DNA of 64,000 bases from CAZMGV01 sp964621525 [NCBI: uncultured bacterium] (GTDB lineage Bacteria; JAGRBM01): NCBI GenBank assembly GCA_964621525.1, contig CAZUMS010000010.1, positions 37,868-101,867 of the forward strand, written 5' to 3'. The notes beneath the pieces were generated by a model. That model saw nothing but the letters and a program-made list of their open reading frames with translations, ran no database searches and had not been told where the DNA came from. Positions 9,743-19,107 of this stretch are shown one piece after another; within the stretch, counting starts at the first letter, position 1; each line of letters opens with the position of its first letter. Position numbers and translations under genes: made by a program.

Positions 9743-10381
9743 ATGACGGCGGAAACCGAACAGCTCGTCCACAACCTCGTCTTCATCCCCATCCTGCTGT
9801 CGTCGGTGGTGGGGGTGGCGGTGGCCATCGGCAAGGCGTTTGCGCTCCGCTGGGCCAGGGTGTTCCCGGAGCGGTTCCTCGCCGACGCGGACGGCCTCAT
9901 TGCCCGGCGGCAGTTCGAGGAAGCCCGCACGCTCTGCCGGACCCAGGACTCGCCCTCGGCGCGGCTCCTGCTCGCCGCCCTCGAAACCCCCGGCGCGCCG
10001 CGCGCCGTCCTCAAGGAACGGGTGCTGGAGGCCGGGGGCCGAGTGACGCGGGACCTGGAGCGCGGTCTCGACGCCCTCGGAACGATCTCCACGCTCGGCC
10101 CCCTGTTCGGCCTGCTCGGCACCATCGTCGGCATGGTGCTGATTTTCCGTCGCGCCGCCGAGGCGGAGGGCATCGCCACGCCGCAGGAGCTCGCGGGCGG
10201 CATCAGCACGGCTCTCTATGCGACGGTGGCGGGCCTGCTGCTCGGCATCGTCGCGCTCATCCTGCACCGCTATTTTCTCGCCCGCGCGGACCGGATCGCC
10301 GGGGGGCTCGAGGAACTCGCCTTCAGGACCATCGACCGGCTTCAGGGCGATGAGACTACCGCCGCCGGAGACCGCCCGTGA
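9743..10381 (+). CDS. MotA/TolQ/ExbB-type proton channel subunit
   Basis: A 212-residue inner-membrane protein with a helix near residues 12-32, a cytoplasmic loop, and two more helices near 115-145 and 155-175. The conserved block ISTLGPLFGLLGTIVGM is typical of ExbB/TolQ. With ExbD it forms a proton-driven motor that powers TonB-dependent uptake or Tol-Pal envelope constriction. It overlaps the next gene by four bases (GTGA), so the pair is translationally coupled. No tonB, tolA or tolB gene is nearby, so ExbB and TolQ cannot be told apart. Confidence 0.9.
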   Translation: MTAETEQLVHNLVFIPILLSSVVGVAVAIGKAFALRWARVFPERFLADADGLIARRQFEEARTLCRTQDSPSARLLLAALETPGAPRAVLKERVLEAGGRVTRDLERGLDALGTISTLGPLFGLLGTIVGMVLIFRRAAEAEGIATPQELAGGISTALYATVAGLLLGIVALILHRYFLARADRIAGGLEELAFRTIDRLQGDETTAAGDRP

Positions 10382-10821
10382 GTTTCGGGGCGAAAGGCAT
10401 CGCCCGGTCCCGGCGCGAGCCGCCGGAACTGGTCCTGACGCCGTTCATCGACGTCATGTTCGTGATCCTGATCTTCCTCGTGCTCTCGACGTCGTTCATG
10501 GTGCCGACGTCGCTGAAACTGAATCTCCCCGAAAGCCGCACCGGGCAGGCCGCCGCTCGCGGCGCCGGCAGCCCCGTCGAGATCGAGGTGTCGGCCTCCG
10601 GGGAACTTCGCCTGTCGGGCGAGCCGGTGGAACCCGGCGCGCTCGAAAGCCGGCTTAAAGCCCTCGATATCAAACCCGGCCGGGCCGTGCTCCTTGCGGC
10701 CGACCGGGACGCCGCCCACGGCCGCGTGGTCGAGGTCATGGACCATCTGCGCCGCGCAGGCGTGACCAGCTTCGGCATCCGGACGCTCTCGGGGCGCGAC
10801 GCCGGAGCGCCGCCCCCCTGA
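10378..10821 (+). CDS. ExbD/TolR-type biopolymer transport protein
   Basis: A 147-residue partner of the upstream channel subunit. A short cytoplasmic N-terminus precedes one helix (about residues 20-40) whose start, LTPFIDVMFV, carries the proton-accepting D25. The rest is a periplasmic domain ending in an acidic, Pro-rich tail. The GTG start overlaps the exbB stop. Family knowledge says it couples proton flow to envelope work. A longer-than-usual Gly/Ala-rich linker lies after the helix (about residues 55-65). Confidence 0.9.
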   Translation: MSFGAKGIARSRREPPELVLTPFIDVMFVILIFLVLSTSFMVPTSLKLNLPESRTGQAAARGAGSPVEIEVSASGELRLSGEPVEPGALESRLKALDIKPGRAVLLAADRDAAHGRVVEVMDHLRRAGVTSFGIRTLSGRDAGAPPP

Positions 10822-10906
10822 ACCGCGCTTTCATAAGCGCTTCCATAAAATTCCCTGTTTCCTGAATAATATCCAATACTTGACGGCGATTCCAAAACAT
10901 GGGTAA

Positions 10907-11197
10907 ATGTCCCCTCACGATATGCTTCGCCGCTGGCTCATGGTCTCGTCCGGAATCGTCGCCTCACTCGCGCTGTTCTGGCATCTCGCGAAAAACGCGA
11001 ACGACCTTTTTCACCAGCGCCGCCAGCTCCACCGCGCGCAGGCGGAAGTGGACCGCCTGAACGGCCGGATCGCCGAACTCGAACGCGAACGCGAACGCCT
11101 GAAATCGGACGACCGCTACCTCGAAGCCGTCGCCCGCGACGACCTCGGCATGGTGAAGCCCGGCGAGATCGTGTACTACTTCCCGCAGTCCAACTGA
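10907..11197 (+). CDS. ftsB: FtsB/DivIC-family septum formation protein
   Basis: A 96-residue bitopic protein: a short N-terminus, one membrane helix (about residues 10-28), a coiled coil rich in Glu and Arg (about 35-70), and a conserved C-terminal block (VARDDLGMVKPGEIVYYF) typical of FtsB. In the divisome FtsB binds FtsL and FtsQ at midcell. Start choice: the ATG before SPHDML; a second ATG five codons later would also keep the helix. It stands alone here between exbD and a convergent membrane protein gene. FtsB genes often sit next to eno, which is not seen. Confidence 0.85.
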   Translation: MSPHDMLRRWLMVSSGIVASLALFWHLAKNANDLFHQRRQLHRAQAEVDRLNGRIAELERERERLKSDDRYLEAVARDDLGMVKPGEIVYYFPQSN

Positions 11198-11204
11198 GCG
11201 GACC

Positions 11205-11720
11205 TTACGGTTTCACGACGGCGAGAAAAATCAGCATCGGAATGAAGATGCCCACGAGCGGCGTCACGATCGTGAAAAACTTCCAGTGGAAGCGGACGAG
11301 GCTTTCGTACTTCTCGGGGTTGTCCCGGTGGCGTTCCTTCTTGCCGCCGAGGTGCGAGAGCCAGATATCGACGATCTCCATGGGCAGGAAGATCGTGACG
11401 AGGATGAGCAGCTTCCACTTGAGCCACGGGCGGTCCAGACCCCAGCCGCCGATCACGAACATGGAAAGCCCCGTGACGATGGCCACCGGGAAGGCGACGT
11501 GCTCGATGATGGCGCCGTTGTCGAACTGCTCGAGCGCCCAGTCCTTGCGCCGCTTGTACTCGGGATCGCCGGGGTTTTTCTTCCAGGAGATATAGGCGTT
11601 CCGCAGGAACCAGTAGTACCCGACCGACGTGCTCCAGGCCCACGCGCTGATCGCGAGCACATGAATGAACTTGATGTAGGGATAGAACGGCGCGAACGTG
11701 TTGACGAACCAGTCGTGCAT
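11205..11720 (-). CDS. Four-helix membrane protein, DUF2269-like
   Basis: A 171-residue integral membrane protein with about four helices and His residues in or next to them (FIHVLAIS, IIEHVAF, WLSHLGG, VRFHWKFF). That arrangement is often linked to b-type heme, but heme binding is not shown. The ATG before HDWFVN is preferred; an upstream ATG would add 18 polar residues. It converges with the ftsB-like gene with a seven-base gap. It resembles the DUF2269/CopD-like membrane group only loosely, so no function is assigned. Confidence 0.65.
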   Translation of the reverse strand: MHDWFVNTFAPFYPYIKFIHVLAISAWAWSTSVGYYWFLRNAYISWKKNPGDPEYKRRKDWALEQFDNGAIIEHVAFPVAIVTGLSMFVIGGWGLDRPWLKWKLLILVTIFLPMEIVDIWLSHLGGKKERHRDNPEKYESLVRFHWKFFTIVTPLVGIFIPMLIFLAVVKP

Positions 11721-11868
11721 GGAATTCCGGTGCTCCCCCGCGGCGTTTCCTCCGCTGACGCGCCGATCATCCACCCCCGGAACGGAAAAGTCTAGATGTT
11801 AAGGAACGCCGGCGGACGGCTTTCCAGGCTGGCCGGACCTGCGCTTGAAGCCGTCCTCCGTTATTGTT

Positions 11869-11880
11869 GCAAATATTTGC
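11869..11880. promoter_or_regulatory. Perfect 12-bp palindrome upstream of metal cluster
   Basis: GCAAATATTTGC is a perfect inverted repeat in a short AT-rich stretch 67 bases before the first gene of the COG0523 cluster, and is followed by TTTTATAAAAG. It is the best candidate in the upstream region for an operator, for example of a Fur/Zur-type repressor. It does not match the common GTTATAATATAAC Zur consensus, so the regulator is unknown. Confidence 0.45.
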
Positions 11881-11946
11881 TTTTATAAAAGACGGCGTAC
11901 ATGCTCGCAGGAAATCCGTCCCGCCGACGGAGCCAGGAGAGTAGCG

Positions 11947-13209
<1,263 letters not shown>

Positions 13210-13236
13210 GCCACCGGCTCAGGGCGGAGCCTGCGT

Positions 13237-13680
13237 ATGAAAAAGCCGAACTGGCAGAACCGGAAGAGTCCTTACTATGTCCGCACGGAGGATCTGGAAC
13301 TGCTGAAGGCACGGCTGCTTGCGGAACGGGCCGAACTGCTGGCCGCAGTTTCGTCGAACGACGATCAGGAGACCGGCTCCCAGCGCAGCGAAGTCGGCGA
13401 CGAAGCAGATGCAGCCAGCGCCGAGAGCGAAAGCATCCTGGTCCACCGGCTCCGGGACCGGGAACGGATTCTCCTGAAAAAGATCGACAAATCCCTGAAG
13501 CGGATCGCTGACGGGACCTTCAATATCTGCGAGTCGTGCGGTGTGCCTATCGGCATCAAGCGGCTTCTGGCGCGTCCCGTGAGTGTTCTCTGCATCTCCT
13601 GCAAGGAAGAGCAGGAACGGGACGAGCGCGGCTTCGCGGATCCGGTCCCCGGCGGCCTGCCGAATGGAATCTGGGAGTGA
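13237..13680 (+). CDS. DksA/TraR-family C4 zinc-finger protein
   Basis: A 147-residue protein with an N-terminal coiled coil (about residues 15-90) and a C-terminal zinc finger with C98, C101, C119 and C122 (CX2C-X17-CX2C), followed by a tail of about 25 residues. DksA binds the RNA polymerase secondary channel and modulates rRNA and stress promoters. The conserved acidic pair at the coiled-coil tip is not obvious: the tip reads GDEADAASAESE. This matches DksA closely enough for the family but not for certain function. It lies between two COG0523 genes, an arrangement known for zinc-regulated DksA paralogs. Confidence 0.88.
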   Translation: MKKPNWQNRKSPYYVRTEDLELLKARLLAERAELLAAVSSNDDQETGSQRSEVGDEADAASAESESILVHRLRDRERILLKKIDKSLKRIADGTFNICESCGVPIGIKRLLARPVSVLCISCKEEQERDERGFADPVPGGLPNGIWE

Positions 13681-13688
13681 CGGCCGGC

Positions 13689-14717
13689 ATGGCGAATCCC
13701 ACTCTCCGGCATCAGCTGCCCGTTTCCCTCCTCTCGGGTTTTCTGGGCGCGGGCAAGACCACACTCCTCAATTACATTCTCAGGAACAACCGGGGGCTTA
13801 AGATCGCCGTCATCGTCAACGAGTTCGGAGAAACCGGAATCGACGGGGACCTGATCATCCGGCAGGACGAGGACACTATCGAGTTATCCAATGGATGCCT
13901 CTGCTGCTCGGTCCGGGGAGACCTGATCAACGGTATCCGTGGCCTGCTCGAGCGCCGGGAGGCGTTCGACTACCTTCTGATCGAAGCTTCCGGGATGGCC
14001 ATGCCCGGCCCGATCGCGCAGACTTTCTTCCTGCCGGAAATCGAGAAGTTCGTGCGTTTGGACTCTATCGTCTGCGTGGCCGACGCGGAAAATTTCGAGA
14101 AGAACCTGAGTGAAACCGTTACGGCCGGAGAGCAGATCGGATTCGCCGACATCATTGTGCTCAATAAATGCGATCTTGTACCGCCGGACCGGGCTGATGC
14201 TATCGAGAAGATGATCCTCCGCCTGAATCCGTACGTACGGATTTTCCGTGCCTCCCATTGCGAGATCGATCTCCAGCTTCTTCTTGACGTGGGGGCCTTT
14301 TCCCTCGACAAATGGTTGAAGGCGAAACCCGGTTTGCTGCAATCCGGCGGGAACCCATCGGAAGGCCAATCGCACGACCGTGACGTCCAGTCGGTCAGTT
14401 TTGAGTTTCAAGAACCGCTGATCCCCGAAAAATTCGAAGGGTTTCTGGAAGCCATATCCCTCAAGCCGGAATTGTTCCGGTGCAAAGGGATTCTTCAGTT
14501 CAAAGGCGTCGACAAGCGCGTGATCTGGCACGGTGTCGGCAACCGGTTCACCGCCACCTACGACCGGCCCTGGGGTGACGAAGCCCGGAGCACCCGGATG
14601 GTGTTTATCGGCAAGAATCTGGATGCGACGTCTCTCAGGAAAGAAATCGAAACCTGTACTCCCATTCCGAAGGCCAGCCTTCTCAGCAGGGTCAACCTGC
14701 AGGGGTCCCGGCAATGA
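13689..14717 (+). CDS. Second COG0523 GTPase, putative metallochaperone
   Basis: A 342-residue paralog of the gene at 11.9 kb. Walker [11 protein letters not shown] includes K23, and the metal motif GCLCC has C70, C72 and C73. LIEASG and LNKCD are the other GTPase motifs, followed by a shorter CobW_C domain (about 230-335). A GTG four codons earlier overlaps the dksA stop; the ATG is chosen because the GTG has almost no room for a ribosome binding site. The stop overlaps the lipoprotein start (ATGA). Two COG0523 proteins in one operon suggest different metal clients or sites. Confidence 0.87.
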   Translation: MANPTLRHQLPVSLLSGFLGAGKTTLLNYILRNNRGLKIAVIVNEFGETGIDGDLIIRQDEDTIELSNGCLCCSVRGDLINGIRGLLERREAFDYLLIEASGMAMPGPIAQTFFLPEIEKFVRLDSIVCVADAENFEKNLSETVTAGEQIGFADIIVLNKCDLVPPDRADAIEKMILRLNPYVRIFRASHCEIDLQLLLDVGAFSLDKWLKAKPGLLQSGGNPSEGQSHDRDVQSVSFEFQEPLIPEKFEGFLEAISLKPELFRCKGILQFKGVDKRVIWHGVGNRFTATYDRPWGDEARSTRMVFIGKNLDATSLRKEIETCTPIPKASLLSRVNLQGSRQ

Positions 14718-15232
14718 CCCGGATACCGGCCATCTTCCTCGTAACCCTGCTGGCCGCCTGCCAGTCCGGACCTGGCCCGACTCCCTTACCGGCGGATTCC
14801 CGCGTGCCGGGGAACCAAGGCGGACATGATGGCCACCATCAGGCACCCCATGGCGGAACGCTGATCGTGCTCGGCGATGAATTCGCCCATCTGGAATTCG
14901 TGCTCGATCCGGGGACCGGCGGACTGACCCTCTATGTTCTGGACGGCGAGGCGGAGCGGCCGATCCGGCTGGGCCAGAAAACCGTGGAAGTCGAGATTCA
15001 GGACCTTCGCCGTCAGGAAGGCCCGGATGCGCCGGCCTCCCCGGAACGCATTTCACTTTCTGCCGCTGCCAGCCCGCTCACAGGCGAAACCATCGGCGAC
15101 ACCGCACGGTTCGAGGCCGCTTCTCCCCGCCTCATCGGAGTCGCCGCCTTCGAAGCCCGAGTACTGTCCGTGACGGTCAGAGGGCGGGAGTACAGGAATG
15201 TCCGCGTCAGCTTCCCCCGGGGAAATGAATGA
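14714..15232 (+). CDS. His-rich periplasmic lipoprotein, putative metal binder
   Basis: A 172-residue lipoprotein. The signal peptide ends in the lipobox LAAC, making C16 the lipidated residue. Residues about 36-47 read GGHDGHHQAPHG, a His-rich segment suited to zinc or copper. The mature domain (about 47-170) is beta-rich and opens with GGTLIVLGDEFAHLEFVLD, a block also seen in lipoproteins near metal efflux genes. The start overlaps the upstream COG0523 stop by four bases and the stop overlaps a possible start of the next gene, so it belongs to the operon. A role in periplasmic metal binding is inferred from sequence and context. Confidence 0.78.
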   Translation: MTRIPAIFLVTLLAACQSGPGPTPLPADSRVPGNQGGHDGHHQAPHGGTLIVLGDEFAHLEFVLDPGTGGLTLYVLDGEAERPIRLGQKTVEVEIQDLRRQEGPDAPASPERISLSAAASPLTGETIGDTARFEAASPRLIGVAAFEARVLSVTVRGREYRNVRVSFPRGNE

Positions 15233-15285
15233 GCGGCAACGGATGCCGCCTGGAGCCGGACCTAAACAGGGAGAGAGCGCCTTCA

Positions 15286-15921
15286 ATGCAGCCGGTCGAC
15301 CTGTCACGAATCGCCCAGATCGAAACCATTCTGTCCGAATGGCTTGAGGTACCGGGCATAACGCTCTTTTGCGGGCGCTGGGGAGATGGAGCGACGATGG
15401 AACTGCTTCCGTCCTCGCCGCCCCAGCTGACAGAAGCCCGTTACGACGGCTGCTTCGCGGGCTTGCGCGACCTGACGATCTCCGGACAGTCGCACCACAT
15501 CCATCTGGACCTGAACCAGTTCCGCTATGCGGTGTACTCGATCGAACCGAGCGTATGCTTCGGATTTAAACCCTCATTCGAACTCAGGTTCTCGCGCCGG
15601 ATGCGGAAGAACGACGACACATGGGGTTTTGCCGTCGGGCTCCGCGCCCCATATCCCGGCGGAATGCTCGACCAGCGCTCCGTCCTGGGCTTTTTCTCCC
15701 GCCTTGCCGGACATGCGCGGCGGTATCCGGCCGTTACCCGTCTCAGGGTTGCTCCAGGCAGCACTGCCAGGATTCCGGCCGGTCTTCGCCGGGAGGTGGA
15801 GGAGCTCTTTCTCAGCAGCATTGGACCTGTTGCTCCGGCCTTGCCGGACGGGGATTTCGACCGGCGCCTGATGGCAATCTTCGAAACGCTCAGACCCGAA
15901 AGCGATACCCGATGCGCCTGA
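15286..15921 (+). CDS. Conserved-looking protein of unknown function, HHxHL family member 1
   Basis: A 211-residue soluble protein without a signal peptide. The central motif GQSHHIHLDL has H70, H71 and H73, followed by CFGFKPSFELRF and a GLRAPYPGG segment. The downstream gene encodes a shorter paralog with the same order of motifs. The start is the ATG after AGGGAGAG (ten-base spacing); an earlier ATG overlapping the lipoprotein stop would add 19 residues absent from the paralog. I do not recognise the family. Three clustered His residues, one Cys and the operon context suggest metal binding in the cytoplasm. Confidence 0.72.
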   Translation: MQPVDLSRIAQIETILSEWLEVPGITLFCGRWGDGATMELLPSSPPQLTEARYDGCFAGLRDLTISGQSHHIHLDLNQFRYAVYSIEPSVCFGFKPSFELRFSRRMRKNDDTWGFAVGLRAPYPGGMLDQRSVLGFFSRLAGHARRYPAVTRLRVAPGSTARIPAGLRREVEELFLSSIGPVAPALPDGDFDRRLMAIFETLRPESDTRCA

Positions 15922-16418
15922 ACGATGTGGAGGATATCCTTAGGGCCGCGTTGGGCTTCCGGGAAGGCTCTCTCGTCATTTATCGCCGGGGCCTGCTGAT
16001 CGAGTTCAAGACCGACCTGCTGAATGGTCTGCTTTCCCGGCATGAGGAAGATGGCTACCTGAGCTGGCAGGTCGGTGAATTTTCGGGTCACCACTGCCAC
16101 CTGAACCTGGCAGCGGTCAATCGGGTGGTCTTCGGCGCCGAACCTGTAAGCTGTCAGCGGGGGAGGCCGAACTATACCGTCTGGTTTGAAAGTCCCGGCG
16201 ACTGCGGCAATCCGTACCGGCCTGCGGCCGTCTTCTCCGTGACCCTGAATTCACCGTATGGCGCGGACGGCATTCCGAGGGCCACAATCATCCGGCAGCC
16301 GTACGACCTGTACGAACGATATGCCGGCTGTCCGGGCGTTGTTGCGGAAGCCGGTTTCCACGATTTGCTGAACCTCCCCGCCCTGGCCCCAGGAGTTCCC
16401 GCCCCTCACAGCAGGTAG
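15912..16418 (+). CDS. Protein of unknown function, HHxHL family member 2
   Basis: A 168-residue paralog of the preceding gene. SGHHCHLNLAAVN places H60, H61, C62 and H63 in line with the HHIHLDL motif of its neighbour, then CQRGRPNYTVWF and SVTLNSPYG follow. The extra Cys inside the His cluster strengthens the case for a metal site. It overlaps the upstream gene by ten bases and its last 13 bases overlap the convergent cyclic-nucleotide gene. It is the last gene of the putative metal operon. The function is unknown; the pair might form a heterodimer or act one after the other with the COG0523 chaperones. Confidence 0.72.
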   Translation: MRLNDVEDILRAALGFREGSLVIYRRGLLIEFKTDLLNGLLSRHEEDGYLSWQVGEFSGHHCHLNLAAVNRVVFGAEPVSCQRGRPNYTVWFESPGDCGNPYRPAAVFSVTLNSPYGADGIPRATIIRQPYDLYERYAGCPGVVAEAGFHDLLNLPALAPGVPAPHSR

Positions 16419-17899
16419 CTGTCCAGGGGCTCGTCGATGGACGCGAGGAAGTCGATGGTGAGGTTCAGCCGCTGGTCCTTCAGCGCCCGCACCGATTCGG
16501 CCGCCTGCGGGTGCGCGAGAATGTGTTTCTCGAAATCCTCCGGCGCGAGATAGAGCACGACGCACCCGGTGACGCTGCGGACGGTGGCCGTGACCGGCTC
16601 CTTGAGGAGCAGCGAGATCTCCCCGAATACATCCCCCTCGCGGAGCTTCGCGAAGGCGTGTTCCCTGCCGGCGGAATCCTTGCGGATCACATCCGCGACG
16701 CCCCGGAACAGCACGAAGAACCCCTGCCCCGGCTGGCCCTGTTCGAGGACGTTCACCCCCGCCGCCACCGTGCGGCTCCGGAACTTCTCGATGATCGCCT
16801 GCTTCTCCGGGCGTGAGAACGCCTCGAACAGCGGGCTCGACTGGAGCAGGTTCGCGAGCAGCCGCGTCCGGTAGAACCGCTCGGCCACCTCGATCACCTG
16901 CGGATAAGCCGCCGAAATTTCCTCGAGCGCCTCGCGCTTGAGCTCGAGGACGACGGTGTCCTCGCGGGCGATGACGGAGACGATCCGGGGGGCGCTGGCG
17001 ATCAGCGCCATCTCGCCGAAGAACGACCCGCGGCCGAGCACCGCCACGGGCTTCGCCTCGACCCCCTTGAGCCCGCGCACGACGCCCGCGCTCCCCTGCA
17101 CGACGATATAGAGCGCGTCCCCGTGCTCGCCTTCCTTCAGGATATAGTCCCCCCGCCGGAACGAGAGCAGGCGCAGCCGGTTCACCGCCGCCATGAAGGC
17201 GTCCGCTGGCATCGACGAGAACAGCGGAATCTGCGGCAGGCTGTCCAGGTCGATCATCACCGTGTCGAGGTCGGAGAGATCCGTCTGCGCCCGGTGCCGC
17301 GTGATGGCCGTCTCGGTCTCCGGCGCCACCGGAGCGGCCGCCGGCGGCGTCCCGGCCGGAACCGGCTGGGAAGCCTCGTCCGCGAGCCGGAAGAACTCCT
17401 TGTCGTCCTCCGTGAGCTCGATGTCGATTTCCTTGTCGTGCAGGTGCGCCGGGGTGCCGGGCCTCGGGGCCGGGCCCTTTGCTCCCGCCGCCGCACCCCT
17501 GGCGCCAGCCGTTCCTGCCGTTCCCCTGGGCGGCTGCGACACCCGGCCCGAATCCAGCGCCGGCGCCTCCTTGCGGTTCGCATACAGCCGGGCGAGGAAC
17601 TTCTGGATCTGCGTGTCGTCCGGTTTCAGTCCGAGGATGATCTTGCAGACGGCGATGGCCTTCAGCACCTGGCCGTCCTTCGCATATTCGCTCGCCACGA
17701 ACCGGTAGACGTTCGCCGCGTCGTCCGTGCGGCGGATCCTGGCCAGCAGCTCACCCACCCGCTGCCGGAGCGTGAGGTCCCCCGGCGAGAGCTCCACCGC
17801 CCTGCACAGCTCGCGGATGGCGTCCTCGGTTTTGCCTTTCGCGAGAAAAGCGGCGGCATTGTCCTTGTGCTGACGGAGCTGCGTCGGGGCTGCACCCAT
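16406..17899 (-). CDS. TPR protein with two cyclic-nucleotide-binding domains
   Basis: A 497-residue cytoplasmic protein. The N-terminal part (about 5-75) has TPR-like helices, a low-complexity Pro/Ala linker covers about 105-205, and two cNMP-binding folds follow (about 220-335 and 350-465). The first has GRGSFFGEMALI and the second GDVFGEISLL, the phosphate-binding cassettes, though neither keeps the full FGE...RAA arginine signature. There is no DNA-binding helix-turn-helix, kinase or channel domain. It may be a cAMP/cGMP-responsive scaffold, or a domain that no longer binds nucleotide. It stands alone, with repeat-rich DNA behind its start. Confidence 0.82.
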   Translation of the reverse strand: MGAAPTQLRQHKDNAAAFLAKGKTEDAIRELCRAVELSPGDLTLRQRVGELLARIRRTDDAANVYRFVASEYAKDGQVLKAIAVCKIILGLKPDDTQIQKFLARLYANRKEAPALDSGRVSQPPRGTAGTAGARGAAAGAKGPAPRPGTPAHLHDKEIDIELTEDDKEFFRLADEASQPVPAGTPPAAAPVAPETETAITRHRAQTDLSDLDTVMIDLDSLPQIPLFSSMPADAFMAAVNRLRLLSFRRGDYILKEGEHGDALYIVVQGSAGVVRGLKGVEAKPVAVLGRGSFFGEMALIASAPRIVSVIAREDTVVLELKREALEEISAAYPQVIEVAERFYRTRLLANLLQSSPLFEAFSRPEKQAIIEKFRSRTVAAGVNVLEQGQPGQGFFVLFRGVADVIRKDSAGREHAFAKLREGDVFGEISLLLKEPVTATVRSVTGCVVLYLAPEDFEKHILAHPQAAESVRALKDQRLNLTIDFLASIDEPLDSYLL

Positions 17900-18084
17900 A
17901 AAGTCACGTCCTGAAAAACCGGATGATGTCCGGAGAGTCTAACGGACCGATCCGGCGGGGGGAACGGCGCTTCAGCGGCGAGTGGACAGAAATGGAACGG
18001 TGCCCCGGCGCCGAAGATTTACAAAAAAGTCGGCCCGGACGGTCGCCGTTTCGTCCCGATGGGCCTAGCATGCGCGCCCAATAA

Positions 18085-18285
18085 GGAAATGAAGGCCGCG
18101 GGCTGCTCTTCCGCATCACCCGCGCCTTCGCCCTCGAAGGGATCAAGGTCGTGAGCGCCGAAATCACCACCACCGGCGGAAAGGCCCATGACCGGTTCCT
18201 CGTCACCCGCCGCGACGGCAGCCCCCTCGACCTCGCCGCCGGCCTCCCCGGCCTCCTCCGCGAGATCAAACGCGAGAGGTGGTAG
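18085..18285 (+). pseudogene. Remnant of a GlnD-type C-terminal ACT domain
   Basis: An open frame of 66 codons with no start codon, bounded upstream by TAA. It encodes GLLFRITRAFALEGIKVV, then SAEITTTGGKAHDRFLVTR, ending RERW and TAG. This is the pattern of the last ACT domain of PII uridylyltransferase (GlnD): GLL-x-RI-TRAL, SAkI-T-G, D-FyV. Nothing upstream encodes the rest of GlnD; positions 17900-18084 hold only the region before the cyclic-nucleotide gene. It looks like a fragment left by a rearrangement. A very small stand-alone ACT protein with a non-standard start is less likely. Confidence 0.6.
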
Positions 18286-18311
18286 GGGGCGTAAAACCCC
18301 CGGCTAAGGAA

Positions 18312-18683
18312 CACTCCCCTCCGGCGGCTACGCCGCCACCTCCCCACGACATGGGACACTCCCCTCCGGCGGCTATGCCGCCACCTCCCCACGACGTGGG
18401 GAGGATTTTCCGGAAATTCTCCCCCGCTTTGCGGGGGAGACGAGCGAAGCGAGAGGGGGAGCGCCGCCACCTCCCCACGACGTGGGGAGGAATTTTCCGG
18501 ACATTCTCCCCCGCTTTGCGGGGGAGGCGAGCGAAGCGAGAGGGGGAGCGCCGCCACCTCCCCACGACGTGGGAATACTCCCCTCCGGCGGCTACGCCGC
18601 CACCTCCCCACTATGTGGGGAGGAATTTTCCGGAAATTCTCCCCCGCTTTGCGGGGGAGACGAGCGAAGCGAGAGGGGGAGCG
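18312..18683. repeat. Array of nested palindromic repeats
   Basis: Three full copies (18378-18463, 18464-18550, 18597-18683) and truncated copies of an 86-87 bp unit. Each unit is built from stacked palindromes: CCTCCCCACGACGTGGGGAGG, a TTCCGGAA core, TCTCCCCCGC-TTT-GCGGGGGAGA and GAGCGAAGCGAG. Between them lies a 20-bp spacer, ACTCCCCTCCGGCGGCTACG, repeated three times. The frames open across it are repeat artefacts. The array ends 15 bases before the DUF559 gene start. Confidence 0.9.
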
Positions 18684-18697
18684 CTATAATCCGCCTT

Positions 18698-19060
18698 ATG
18701 GCCGTCGATTACGAAAAGACCCGTTCCAGAACTCTCCGGCAGAATCTCTCACCGGTCGAAGCCCTGGTTTGGAGCCGCCTGAAAGGCCGCCAGCTCGGAG
18801 GATACAAATTCCGGCGCCAGTATCCTGCCGGTGGGTATTTCATCGACTTCTACTGCGCCGAAAGGAAGCTGGGCCTGGAGTTTGACGGCTCACAACATGC
18901 GGAGAAAGACGCTCCCGCCTACGACGCGGAACGGGACCGGCTCATTGCCGCCCTCGGAATCCGCATCGTCCGCTACTGGAACCGGGAAGTCCTCACCAAT
19001 CTCGATGGAGTCATGGACGATCTGCTCCGGCGGCTGAACGGTGCTGACCCGGCAAAATAG
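18698..19060 (+). CDS. DUF559 endonuclease-like protein
   Basis: A 120-residue protein of the DUF559 family (very-short-patch-repair-like PD-(D/E)XK fold). It begins with a typical LRQNLSPVEALVW segment, followed by GYKFRRQYPAGGYFIDFYC, LGLEFDGSQH and GIRIVRYWNREVL. The acidic and Gln/His positions (FIDFYC, LEFDGSQH) fit the nuclease core. The biological role of the family is unknown. The ATG follows the last palindromic repeat, and a TATAAT-like hexamer sits about 15 bases before it. DUF559 genes are often found inside such repeats. Confidence 0.85.
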   Translation: MAVDYEKTRSRTLRQNLSPVEALVWSRLKGRQLGGYKFRRQYPAGGYFIDFYCAERKLGLEFDGSQHAEKDAPAYDAERDRLIAALGIRIVRYWNREVLTNLDGVMDDLLRRLNGADPAK

Positions 19061-19073
19061 GCTCAGGGCAGAC

Positions 19074-19098
19074 CCCTCCCTGCTCAGGGAGGGTTTTC
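19074..19098 (+). terminator. Rho-independent terminator after DUF559 gene
   Basis: A nine-base-pair stem, CCCTCCCTG / CAGGGAGGG, with a two-base loop and then TTTTC, located 14 bases after the DUF559 stop. A near copy occurs at about 63.88 kb, so the hairpin is also part of a dispersed repeat. Confidence 0.55.
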
Positions 19099-19107
19099 TC
19101 AGCCGCT

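Noticed and set aside
17904-18611. Open frames crossing the palindrome array
   Set aside because: They encode the same short peptide repeated and exist only because the DNA repeat unit length is divisible by three or nearly so.
18312-18683. CRISPR array
   Set aside because: Units are directly adjacent, contain internal palindromes and lack unique spacers; no cas genes occur.
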